The notes below the pieces were generated by a model. That model saw nothing but the letters and a program-made list of their open reading frames with translations, was not told the origin of the DNA and did not search any database. The translations under genes were made by a program, and so were the position numbers. 64,000 bases of DNA. Origin: Albugo candida (taxonomy: Eukaryota > Oomycota > Peronosporomycetes > Albuginales > Albuginaceae). Shown in pieces: positions 1-10,200 of this stretch; within the stretch, counting starts at the first letter, position 1, and every line of letters begins with the position of its first letter. The stretch spans positions 186,001-250,000 of the forward strand of contig CAJNAR010000019.1 in assembly GCA_905220665.1 (NCBI GenBank), given 5' to 3'.

Positions 1-480
1 GTATGTAAAGACGAAAAGTTCTATCCAATAACTTCAACACATAGCAGTGAAGACGAAAAGGGTTTTTCTATTGTAGCTAACGGCTTTCCAGCCGAAAGCT
101 CGTCACAATCCAATGGCAAAAAGACCCGACTATCAATATTGCCCGACCCTAGTCGAGTCGTCACTGTTGTGGGGGTTAAATATGTACATAGCAATTGCTT
201 GGCATGTTTGCTCATGTTGTATGAAGTGCTGCTCGTATCAACTGAAGATGAGTATCTTTGGATGGTGGAACATGAGGAACCTACCATGAATTGCGATTGT
301 ACTTGGGAAAAAACGGGGACAAGACTAGAGAAATTCAAGATGAATCCATTGCGACCAGTGGCGGGCTATGGCGCCGAGTTTTGCTCTGACATTGATTTTG
401 CGTCCTTCCACCTGGTTCCTACTACAACGAAGATAGAGGTAGACAGACTTCTGATTGCCGCTCATCAAAACCGCGAATAA
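1..480 (+). CDS. C-terminal part of an unrecognised protein (5' end outside window)
   Basis: The frame is open from the first base of the window to a TAA at 478-480, giving at least 159 residues, so the first methionine (139) is probably internal. The fragment starts with a Ser/Glu/Lys-rich stretch and continues into a more structured part with several cysteines (near NCLAC and NCDC) and many acidic residues. No signal peptide, membrane segment or catalytic motif is visible and I do not recognise the family. An upstream exon junction near the window edge is possible because the first bases read GTATGT, a common donor form here; in that case the coding part would start further in. Read it as a probable gene end with unknown function. 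Confidence 0.4.
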   Translation, partial: VCKDEKFYPITSTHSSEDEKGFSIVANGFPAESSSQSNGKKTRLSILPDPSRVVTVVGVKYVHSNCLACLLMLYEVLLVSTEDEYLWMVEHEEPTMNCDCTWEKTGTRLEKFKMNPLRPVAGYGAEFCSDIDFASFHLVPTTTKIEVDRLLIAAHQNRE

Positions 481-1374
481 AGGATCGGAGTGTTCAAGCG
501 ATTGCAACAATCATGTTCACTAGCACCGTAGAAATCGATCAGGTCTTATAATAGCGCTGCTTGATTTAGGTCAAGGTGACACGTCCTTGCTTAAGAAATA
601 TCTTGAATTGCCTAACTTTCTGTAATGGAGCCTAGCACGAAAGTGTTGACTATAGACATACGCATCAAATGACGACTAGACGATCAGGAGATGAACGAGA
701 ACTGGGCAATAAATCACAGTCTCAGTCATGCAGCTAATGTCGCTTAAGTGAATCAGTGAGAATCAATCACAAAGATGTGCCTATACGCGAGCATCAACAC
801 GTGCTATTTGGGCGGCTACTCTATCGACGCGACTCGATAGACATAGAACGAGCCCAGCTACTAATTGCACTTCGACTATAAGCACATGCGCACAATTAAC
901 ATGTCCATCTGACAGCGGCATTCTGTAAAATCTGACTTCGCCTCAGCGTTTGAGGTTTCCTGAGAGCTGAGACTGCTGATAGACAATTACGTTGACGCTG
1001 CAAAAGTACAATGAACGCGTTCTAATTCATGCTGCACAACTCACTCCCCATAACCGCATTTACATTCTGACAACTCTCACGCAACATTCTAGAAAATCAA
1101 TGAAGAAAATATGAGCAAGAAAAGATCGGAAACACTGATCGCGTTTCACCCACGTGGAGCTCACTGTCTTTTTTAGAAATTCGTCGACTTGATATGTTGC
1201 AAACTGCATCTGAGAGACGTCACAGAACGCTTCACTGAATTTTCTACTTTGCAATCAAAATCTACTTTTGACAATTAAAACTGATAGCATACGTTTCACC
1301 CGTACACGGCCAAATTTAGCCATAAATCATCCAGTGGAATCATCTCTTTCATCTGCGTCATTAATTTTTCGACA
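481..1374. other. Intergenic region without recognised gene
   Basis: About 0.9 kb between the partial gene and the sugar transporter. Only short open frames without motifs occur on either strand. The last 50 bases before 1375 contain TCATCTGCGTCATTAATTTT, which loosely resembles the oomycete initiator TCAYTYY followed by a pyrimidine/T-rich block. I see no RNA gene. Confidence 0.5.
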
Positions 1375-3330
1375 ATGGACGCGAAACGCGCTCTTATTGC
1401 AGCCAATGAGCTGTTGGCTTCCGACGACATTATCGTTTCTGCAGGCGACCTTAATGCATTAGCAAAGCCCCAAAGCGACAAGAAGAGTATTAAGCAAGAC
1501 CGTCAGCCGCAAGCCGAAGAAGATGAAGACCGCACCGACAATCAAGAAGATGAGAGTTTCTTCTGCAACGAGTCCAATCAAGAGAAGACGACATTACTGA
1601 ATGCTTCCAGAGCTTTTTCTGATGACTCTGACTCTTGTACACGCAGTTGGAAAGGTTTTTCATGGATTAGTGTGGGTGTACGTGCCTTAACACGCAAGAA
1701 TAGACACAGAGTGCACCCCACTGGATCCTCTAAAGCTTCAAAAAGACAAAAACAGCAGGATCGGCAAGTGGGAAGCTTATATCTGTATGTAAGCGTTCTA
1801 CTAGTCCTTTTATCTGGGTCACAATTGGGTTGGGAAATCACGCAACTCAATTTGAGCACATTTCATAGTCAAGATGATTGTGCACGAAGACCTATTCAAG
1901 ATGGGAAATGCATCATATTTCCCGGTCATTCGAGTTTCCAGTGGGTTTTAGCGGTTGTTGCTTGGGTTGTAGGGGCAGCGTTCGGGTCGTTGAGCGCATC
2001 CAGTCCAGCTGATCGATTTGGAAGGAAGTTTGTTATATATGCTAATGCCATCCTGATGATTCTTGGGGCTGCCTTGCAGACATTTGCGCCAGCTATCTCA
2101 GTTTTCTCACTCGGTCGATTCATTTCTGGATTGTGTTCCGGTTCCGCGACGACCATCGCGTCCATATTCCTGGCTGAAATTGGACCAGAACATCAACGTG
2201 CTAGTTTTGTGGTAGCGTTCCAAGTTGCTGGATCACTCGGACTGGTTGCTATCACATCAGCTCATTTTGCTGTTTCCGGCTCATCAACATCGTGGCGATG
2301 GATTATGATGGTGCCAATGTGTATCGGTGGGATTCAGCTTTTGTGTATGCCAATCTTCCTAATCGAAAGCCCGACGTGGCTATTACAAAAACACAAATAT
2401 CAACAAGCTGCAATTGCGTATCAAAAGCTGTACCGAGGAGGATCTTTTGAACAACTTCAAGCACAAGTACGAGCAAAACAGGAGGCTTCACGGCAGGCCG
2501 AATCGTCTCGTCCGTCAGGTCAAATGAACACCTTACAATCACTGGCGGCGTTTTTTAGAGAGAGCACATTAACTGGGAATCGTGCCCAGTTTTACCTTTC
2601 GATTCTTCTTTGTATTGCTCGGCAATTTGGTGGAGTTTCAGCCGTCTTCTACTACTCCTCCAGCATCTTTACACGAGCTGGAATCTCAGATCCGCGAGTT
2701 GGCAATCTGATTCTTTCAAGTTTTAACGTCACGACTGTCTTTACGGTTTGTACGTTTATGAAGCACATACCACGACGAAAAGCTCTTTTGTTTGGAATCT
2801 CGGGCATGATTTTCGCATCCATTGGTATGACATTGGCTCTCATCCGTCAAAGTATGCTGGCCATTGCGTTCACCGCAATGTATGTCACCTGCAATTCCAT
2901 GTCACTTGGGACGCTACCGTTTCTCGTGAGTGCAGAGATCTTACCGGAACATATTCGATGCAAAGGACTCAGTATTTCTTCGTGTGTGAATTGGCTGGCA
3001 AATTTATGCATTGGAATTGCTTTTCCCAGCATTGCTCAAGCACTTGGAAACTTTGCATTCACACCATTCACTATTCTTTTGGTCTTTTTCTGGCTAGCTT
3101 TGTATTCCTTCCTTCCAGAAACCAAAGGCAGAACCAGTGAGGAGATTCAGCTTGATTTTGTAGAGTCAAAAAGATCATTTTTTTGCAACCCGAAACAGGT
3201 CGGCTCCGTCTTTGATACGAAACGGGAAGGAGCGCCTGGAAGTCTTTTTGCTAAACAAGCCGCACGACTACGTAGAGCGAGTATGGAGATGATACAGATA
3301 GCGATTCCGAGCATCAGTCAAAGTGCGTGA
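1375..3330 (+). CDS. MFS sugar transporter (SP family)
   Basis: 651 residues in a single exon, predicted to be a plasma-membrane or organelle sugar carrier. A hydrophilic Asp/Glu/Gln/Lys-rich cytoplasmic N-terminal extension of about 130 residues precedes twelve hydrophobic segments starting at GSLYLYVSVLLVLL. Family hallmarks are the ADRFGRKF loop between TM2 and TM3 (about residues 212-219), a second RRK-type loop after TM8 (HIPRRKALLFG), IESPTWLL at the end of TM6 (about 329), and the terminal PETKGRTSEEI signature (about 581). These are diagnostic of the sugar porter subfamily; the substrate (hexose, inositol or other) cannot be read from sequence. The long N-terminal tail is larger than in typical hexose carriers. 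The gene ends only 63 bases before the convergent larE-like stop codon. Biotrophic oomycetes use such carriers for host sugar uptake, but that role here is inference. Confidence 0.93.
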   Translation: MDAKRALIAANELLASDDIIVSAGDLNALAKPQSDKKSIKQDRQPQAEEDEDRTDNQEDESFFCNESNQEKTTLLNASRAFSDDSDSCTRSWKGFSWISVGVRALTRKNRHRVHPTGSSKASKRQKQQDRQVGSLYLYVSVLLVLLSGSQLGWEITQLNLSTFHSQDDCARRPIQDGKCIIFPGHSSFQWVLAVVAWVVGAAFGSLSASSPADRFGRKFVIYANAILMILGAALQTFAPAISVFSLGRFISGLCSGSATTIASIFLAEIGPEHQRASFVVAFQVAGSLGLVAITSAHFAVSGSSTSWRWIMMVPMCIGGIQLLCMPIFLIESPTWLLQKHKYQQAAIAYQKLYRGGSFEQLQAQVRAKQEASRQAESSRPSGQMNTLQSLAAFFRESTLTGNRAQFYLSILLCIARQFGGVSAVFYYSSSIFTRAGISDPRVGNLILSSFNVTTVFTVCTFMKHIPRRKALLFGISGMIFASIGMTLALIRQSMLAIAFTAMYVTCNSMSLGTLPFLVSAEILPEHIRCKGLSISSCVNWLANLCIGIAFPSIAQALGNFAFTPFTILLVFFWLALYSFLPETKGRTSEEIQLDFVESKRSFFCNPKQVGSVFDTKREGAPGSLFAKQAARLRRASMEMIQIAIPSISQSA

Positions 3331-3393
3331 GAACAGCAGCGCTTGTTACGTCGGGTTGTATGGTTTTGATTATATATACATAGCGGCAGATGC

Positions 3394-4561
3394 CTACTTT
3401 TCAGCCGATATGGACGCAAAGCCGCTGACACTGCCCGTTTTGAATGGTCTGAGAATGACAGAAGCGAAGCCAATTCGTATCAACGTATTCTGAATGTTCT
3501 CGAAAAAAGATCGAGCTTGGGCAAGGATGGTTTGATCCACTTCTACACTCGTTGGATTGACACTGCGCTCTATTTCGTGTACGGGTACGTACCCACCGCT
3601 GCTCGATTTTTGGTCAGAAACCGAACCCGAAGGTTTACGGATTCAGGAAGTGCTAGTAATTGTCGAATATATGCTTCTGCTTTTTCGACTCGTTTCAGAT
3701 GGTCCTGTGCCCAACACAGCGTGAGATGATGTCCTACATCTGAAGACTATGATTTACTTTTGTAGCTTCTACTCCATAAGCGAGTCTTGAGCGCAGACAA
3801 GGAGATGCAGCCACATTCCAATTCGACAATCCAATAAACCTCGCAATCTCTCGCACTTGTGCTTTTGATAAGTTGTCCAATGGACTCACCACATCAAACT
3901 CATCGGCCGCGACTAATCCTGTGGGTGCATTGGATCGAATTGACTAAAGATCGCTCTTGTAAACGCTCATAGCCAGTACCTAGTCGCGTTGGATCCACTC
4001 GGTCGTCGGCGTTTGTGCCGTTGTATATTGTCGCTTTTATTTTGCTGAAAGATCCGATCGCTTCAGAGCTCTATGATGCCGGCTTTGAAAATCAAATAAA
4101 TGGACTGTTGGAAATATGCTTTACCATCATGGCTGTTTTTGTAAATAATGAAATATGATGCATCGTCGTGTAGAGATTGGTTTTGCAGTGGTAGCAACTA
4201 AAGGGTCTGTTTACATTTCAGACACAGCTATGTGCAGTGTACGCAACCTTCTTCCTCGATTCTCGACGTAATTGTTATCTTCACCTTCTGTGGTGTTACA
4301 TTCCACCAATTGGATTCCAATTTCATTCGCTATTGTACGTGCTCGTTCGACTTGATCTATTGACACAGCTGGCGAGATGCCCAGGACTGCAGCGCTCTCT
4401 AATGGGAACACACGGTGTACAAGAGACGCTACAAGCGAAGAGTCGACACCTCCGGAGAAGGCAACAATACTCGGAAGTGAGCTACATTGATTTGATTGTA
4501 TCTTTCGCATGTTTGCATGACGAATACGATGCAGTAAAGCATCGATTCTTGCCGATGTCAT
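3394..4561 (-). CDS. larE: LarE-type ATP-dependent sacrificial sulfurtransferase (PP-loop), six exons
   Basis: I rebuilt a spliced gene of 900 nt (299 residues) on the minus strand. Exons are 4561-4248, 4197-4125, 4070-3980, 3918-3758, 3704-3593 and 3542-3394; introns are 50, 54, 61, 53 and 50 nt, all GT..AG. The product carries the PP-loop AFSGGVDSSL near residue 35, then CYHCKTNLY, YNGTNADD, SPLDNLSKAQVREIAR, ASPCLRSRLAYG and RVEKAEAYIRQL. This is the order found in LarE, the enzyme that sulfurates pyridinium dicarboxylate for the nickel-pincer cofactor of lactate racemase. The CxxC plus the later cysteine in SPCLRSR match the three-cysteine LarE subgroup known to bind a [4Fe-4S] cluster; cluster binding here is inference. 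No larB or larC partner is in the window. It is divergent from eL27 with 157 bases between start codons. The physiological substrate in a eukaryote is unknown. Confidence 0.85.
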
Positions 4562-4718
4562 GACGGTAAGTACGACGCATTTAATATAAAGGTTCGTCTG
4601 GTGCGGTTTATAATGAGCTCGTGATCACTGAACCGTAGAGCCATTCAAAGGAGTGCTCTTGATTGGCTTGGAGGCAGCGGATATTCCTTGTTCCCGACAC
4701 TTTTTACACGCAGAAAAT

Positions 4719-5314
4719 ATGGGCATGTATGTAGTCGCTGATAGTCCACTAAAGGTATCTGATTGATTTATGACAGCATTAAGAATGGAAAAGTAGTAGT
4801 ATTGCTAAATGGCCGCTTTGCTGGGCGTAAAGCCATTGTCGTGAAAGCGTTTGATGAAGGCGTTGGCGATAGAAAGTATGGGTTTGCGATTGGTATGTCC
4901 TTGTTCTCCCCAAGTACGAAAATAGGCTTATTCGTGTCCGCATAGTTGCCGGTATCGATCGGTACCCTCGCAAAGTAACACGATCTATGGGCAAGAACAA
5001 GATTAAGAAGAAGTCGAAAATCAAGCCTTTCGTGAAATACGTGAACTACAACCATATGATGCCGACACGATACATTGTAGACATTGATCTGAAAAAGGTC
5101 TTGGATGACGATGTCATGTCTAAACCGGAATCTCGTGTGGAAACCCGCAAGACGATTAAAAAAGTCTTTGAAGAACGGTATGTCAGTACATTCATTCTGC
5201 AGACCGTATTCTAAATGTATTGGTGTCAATCACAGGTACTTGAACCAAGCGGATTGCTCGTCTGAGAAGAAGGCAACTGGTGTTAGCTTCTTCTTCAAGA
5301 AACTCAGGTTTTAG
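4719..5314 (+). CDS. RPL27: 60S ribosomal protein eL27
   Basis: Four exons, 4719-4726, 4777-4892, 4946-5177 and 5236-5314, give 435 nt and 144 residues. Introns are 50, 53 and 58 nt and all start with GTATGT. The first exon encodes only ATGGGCAT, so the start is separated from the rest by an intron, as is common for ribosomal protein genes. The product contains the KOW-type start ([17 protein letters not shown]), [37 protein letters not shown] and the terminal FFFKKLRF, all characteristic of eL27, a structural protein of the large cytosolic subunit. The length fits the family (about 135-145). The apparent start at 4763 is a TTG inside the first intron and is not used. Confidence 0.96.
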
Positions 5315-5564
5315 GCACAAACTAACAGCATTTCTTGATAATATCCGCGCCTTGAATGAATTGATCGAAAATGTGACTCTGCATCTGTATACTATACGTC
5401 CATTCCTTCAAACTATACACATACACACAAAGGCACTCAACCAGCGTCTTTCGTGACCGTTACGCAACTGCCAACAGCACTTGCAATTCACGACATAAAC
5501 CGCTCTTTCAAAAGCGTCGCAACATGACCGTTTCCGTGGATAGTGACTCATAACTAAGTCTTCA

Positions 5565-6986
5565 ATGTCAATGTCGCTCATGCACGTGCGAGTACACGTG
5601 TTGGTGTGTAGTCTACTATTATTTGCCAATGGCATTTCAGCGCTGACGTTGGACCACTTGACTTGGAACCTCACATCCGATACATTTTTCTTAACACAGC
5701 CGCTCTTTGATATTGGTAGAATTGTGATCAGTGACGTGTTTCCGGAGCCGTCCATTCCACCCAAACAGCTTTGGGAAATCGCTAAGCAATATACACCCAA
5801 TTCGCGTGGATTCGTGTTGCCGCTCTTTGATGGAAATTCGCATTTAGGCTTCTCACTACTTATCGATTTCGAGCGTAAATTCGGCCTCAAGATACCTGTG
5901 GAAGTACCGCATTGTGGAGACTTGGAGATTGAAATTCAGGAGCAATTGAAAGTACGATTTCCTTCTATACGTATATTTGATGTGTGTGATCTCGCAGCTT
6001 TGGCTGAATACAATGGCCAGAAAATATTTTGTCAGCATGTAAATCATTGTCATGAGATATTTCGTTCGTTTCTGATTGGTGTGCTGGCGGTTGTATACTC
6101 CACATTTGATGAAATAATGCTTCTAGACGCAGATACGCAGTATTTTACCGACCCCACAGAGACCTGGGAGCTGGAGGATGTGAAGCAAACTGGGGTGTTG
6201 TTATTCCGCGATCGAGTCGTTGAACCGTATAAATTCCTATTAGAGCCGACCGAGGAAGAGCATCAAGGATTGCGTAGGCTTCATCGATTCTTGGGAGCAT
6301 TTGATCCACGTCCTTATCGTTTTCTCGGTCATGTCGCCAGTGAGCCTGCACCTGACGAATGGGTCGCTACTATGTCATCAGAATCTTTTCGCCACTACAA
6401 ACCATCCAAATTGGCGATGACAACACATGCTTGGAATTTCCTATCAGGCCATAATATCGATTCCTCGTTCGTTTTATGGAGCAAAGGAAAACAATCACGA
6501 GCAACGACAATTCTCGCTTCTTTTGTTTCGTTGAATGGAGTTCCATCTCCACCTTCTTATGGCGATAAAGAGTTATTTTTCTTTGCATGTGAGCTCGCAG
6601 AAACCTCGTATGCGGTTTCCAAGTACGGAGCTGGAAGTATCACAAGCAATGAGCCCATACTCAACAATACTGCGCTTTGTGGAGATGCACTTCACTTTCT
6701 ACCCATTCGTCAGCCGTCACAAAATTGGTCACTTTCCGCGAACGATGGCGTCCCATTCTACACAAATGGCGATTATATCAGCAGCTGGGATCCCGAACAC
6801 GATAAGCTGTTCCATACAATGTCAACGCCAGCAAACTTCCATCTAAACGTATTGAAGCGCTCTAAAACGCATGTCGGATGTCTACAGCGTCGCGTGGTTG
6901 TAAACGCATCCGAAGCAATGCGAAATGCCATTTCAGAGCGAATAAAAGCTCTGCGAGAGCTTCAGTTTGGATTTATTGGACGCTGA
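5565..6986 (+). CDS. MNN1-like alpha-mannosyltransferase (secretory pathway)
   Basis: 473 residues, single exon. The N-terminus (MSMSLMHVRVHVLVCSLLLF, then ANGISA) is a signal peptide or type II anchor. The core has a strand-loop with LLDADTQYFTDP (DxD motif at about residues 188-190) followed by QTGVLLFRDR, typical of the Mnn1/alpha-1,3-mannosyltransferase family (Pfam Mannosyl_trans3). These Golgi enzymes transfer mannose from GDP-mannose with a divalent metal bound by the DxD. Later, DSSFVLWSKGK and the YGDKELFFFACELAE block match the acceptor/active-site half of the family. Several NxS/T sites are present. Its likely role is N- or O-glycan elaboration in the Golgi; acceptor specificity is not readable. 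It starts 250 bases after eL27 on the same strand with its own promoter region. Confidence 0.82.
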   Translation: MSMSLMHVRVHVLVCSLLLFANGISALTLDHLTWNLTSDTFFLTQPLFDIGRIVISDVFPEPSIPPKQLWEIAKQYTPNSRGFVLPLFDGNSHLGFSLLIDFERKFGLKIPVEVPHCGDLEIEIQEQLKVRFPSIRIFDVCDLAALAEYNGQKIFCQHVNHCHEIFRSFLIGVLAVVYSTFDEIMLLDADTQYFTDPTETWELEDVKQTGVLLFRDRVVEPYKFLLEPTEEEHQGLRRLHRFLGAFDPRPYRFLGHVASEPAPDEWVATMSSESFRHYKPSKLAMTTHAWNFLSGHNIDSSFVLWSKGKQSRATTILASFVSLNGVPSPPSYGDKELFFFACELAETSYAVSKYGAGSITSNEPILNNTALCGDALHFLPIRQPSQNWSLSANDGVPFYTNGDYISSWDPEHDKLFHTMSTPANFHLNVLKRSKTHVGCLQRRVVVNASEAMRNAISERIKALRELQFGFIGR

Positions 6987-7285
6987 CTGTCACAGACGCT
7001 GCAATTTTGGGTGCGTTTGTTGAAAGCTTTTTACGCGATGAGAAAGTCGATGATGTTACCCTTCTTTTAGGGAAGGGGATCCGCATGTATTGCAATGCTT
7101 ATTGTCGGTGTAAAGAGGTCTATAGCGTGTAAAACATGAAAACAATAAGCGCATTTTGGCGGCGAAACGATTTTTTGTCTCTTGCAATGGATCTTTAAAT
7201 CGCTTTCTGATTGGTGGATCCTTCAAATAGGATGATTTGATTCGCTGATAATCGCCTAACTGGCACGACGATCGAAATCTTTGCA
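6987..7285. other. Intergenic gap before the giant gene
   Basis: About 300 bases with no gene recognised. Short open frames on both strands are non-conserved in appearance. This interval should hold the 3' UTR of the glycosyltransferase and the promoter of the 12 kb gene. Confidence 0.4.
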
Positions 7286-10200
7286 ATGGAACGCATTTGG
7301 AATCATCCAGCGTTTCTTGGCGTCTTTGGTGACCCGTACCTGCGTCAAACTGTACTGGAAAAAAATGGATGTCCTCTATCCTGTCACCAGTCCATAAATC
7401 TTCTCTGTGAGCTTCTTACAGCCGACACAATAGACTCTGCAATCGACCTGTCTCTAAACACACTTCAGCGAGCATTTGTAATTGATATTCTAATCCCAAA
7501 ACTAAGGCTCTGCAGCCAATGGATACATAAATCGCTTTCTGTGACAGATAGCATCAGTTTCACTCAATTCCTGCGCGAGTGGCAGACGTATTTGCATGAA
7601 ATACAGCCCGGAAACTCGATTCTAATTCCATCAGGATACAACCAAAAAGACCAGCCGAGTCATTTGCTCTTTTTCGTGCTACAATGCGTACAGAAAGATA
7701 CTTTGGACGACACGTACGACCTCACAATATGCAATAAAGGCCCAGGAGCTGATCTCTATCATCCAATGCGTATCCAAGCAGACGGCTACTGTGACAAGCT
7801 TCGAGTCAAGTCGTCTATAACAATACATAATATCAATGGACACAGAATGCTCGATCCGACGTTTTGGGCATTGGCGTTCTCGTTGTGGCTTAAAAGACCG
7901 GCTTCCGAGTATCATCGCGTCGAGGTTTTGTACGATGTATTACTTCCTTGGCTTTCAGGCGAGTCGTTGCTTCCAATCGATATCCACGAGTTTGACGAGG
8001 CAGCCAGTGATTATCACAGTGTCCAACGAAGCGGTCTTGGCTATTTCAAAAGCCTCATAGAAGCGATACGGTTCTTATGTCTCACTGCGTCGTACGACAA
8101 CAAACCGATTTTCCAGCCGAAAGAATTTAAATTCGGATTGCTATTCCGACTTTGCGTTCAATTTGGTCGCAAATTATTGGATTCTTTGAACAGTTTGCAA
8201 TGCACAACGAGAAATATCAGTCAGATTGCGAGTTTGGATGCTTTTCGACTGCTGTACGGCCTCACGCTGATGGATTCCCTTCAAAAGAATATCACTTTAA
8301 CATCGTTTGATGGATCTTCACATCGAATTATCGCCTTATACTTTGCAGATTTCGCGTGTAAACGATTGACAAACAATTTGGTTGCACTCAGTGAGAGCTT
8401 GAGCGCCAAGAACAAGGAATTCATTGTGGTCGTCGTGTCCTTAGATCCTGATCCGATCGCGTTCCAGATACTGACAGCCTCTCTGCCGACGGAACGATGG
8501 CTCATCATACCATTTTCAGAGACAAATGCTCGTTCAAAGCTCGTGGAATTGCTTCAGATTCGAAAAGCACCGTCCCTTTTCTTCCTAAATGAACAAGATC
8601 GCAATGTGATAACGTGTCAAGGAACACGAATCCTCGAGAATGATCCCAATGGAGAGCATTATCCGTGGCACAACGCAAGCAAAGATCTATCACTGGAGCC
8701 AATAACGTCCTCAGAATACGCACTCATTGAAATGGCGATCCGGCAGCTCGGGAAGAAGGCGGTCGTACACCACAATTCGAAACACCTGAGCTCAAAAGGA
8801 CTCGAGGAAGTTTATAATCTCATTCAGAGTATCGATAAAGCGGTCAAAGAGCTTCAGCAACTTCCAATCGAGTCCTCCAAATCTCCCGAGGCAAACGATA
8901 CGCAAAAGCGAGACACCGCGCTATTCCGACGAGAAATCCCATTCATACAATATTCCAATATCGAACTGCTTCCATTCTCAGCAAATATGGACGCGTTTGC
9001 TGGTGATACACACACTGGAGGACTTGAGGCCCCACAGAATACGCTCATTATACCCAAACACGTCGACTCCATAATGATCGCTATCGGGTCCCTCGTACGA
9101 TGTCAAAAGCTCTGCAAGCTCTTGATCGAGCGATCTCTCGATACTTCTTTTTCATCCAAAGTATTCCTCCACCATCAAATCATTCGAACGATCACACAGC
9201 TCTTTGTGGAAGCTCTTCCTGTTCCAATTATCGAAAACAAAAGTGTCTCCAACATTTGGGGAGAGCCGTTATCTCACAAATTACAACTTTGGTGTCTTCG
9301 ACTGATCTCCGAGCTAACGATTATCTTTGCTTATGCGTGGCAATCCATTGAGCATCCAACTCGCTCCTTCGATGCCGAGAGATCACTTACAGCGATATGC
9401 GGCCTTGCGATCTTTGACGCTGTGATGCGAACGCCAGCACACGATGACCCAATGGTACTTTCGTTACTACTCAATGGCTCCTTCCATGGAAGCAATTCGA
9501 TCTTTGTCTTGGCACATACGTTCTCTTCATCGAATCTCTCGATCGCAAAGACGACACATGCCATGGAGCTTGTACATCCTTCCTTTGCAGTCACACGCGG
9601 GCGTGTATTGGCGTACTTTGACGCATTGGATGGCGCAAATGCCGGGTCTCCAAGCCGTCAACTCTTCACGTATCACATGCACGATGACACCATTGAGATG
9701 GATAAGTACTCGTCGACATCACAATGCGTGTATCAATTGGTGGAGCAGTACGGGATCTCTCTCATAAACCCCGATGACCCGAATCCACCGAGTGAGATGG
9801 AAGCGTTGATGGAATGGTTTTGCTCGTCGACGACTTTATGCCCGGAAGTCGCACTCACAAGAGACTTTGTACTGCTTTCCAAGTTTCTAATGACAATGGA
9901 GTCGCGTGAAACAGAGCTTCTATATCGACGTAAACCGCATTCCATATGGCAAAATTGGCAGCTGACGCATACGGATGCAAGCGAACACGCAACGCGACAG
10001 AGAACGCGAAACTTTGATTCCGTTGTGGCCCATGCGTTCAAGTGGAAAGTCACAAACATCCGAGGACACGATCAGAATATCGCCGACATTCAGGTGCATT
10101 TATTTGGGGATCGAAAAGTGGTCTTTAGCGAAGGGATGTTGCTTCAAAGTCCTTCGGCGATCGGCGCATTGATGGCGGGTATCTCTTCTAAGAACGGGCT

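Noticed and set aside
4763..4945. Short plus-strand frame starting at a TTG
   Set aside because: It lies partly in the first intron of eL27; the true start is the 8-nt exon at 4719-4726.
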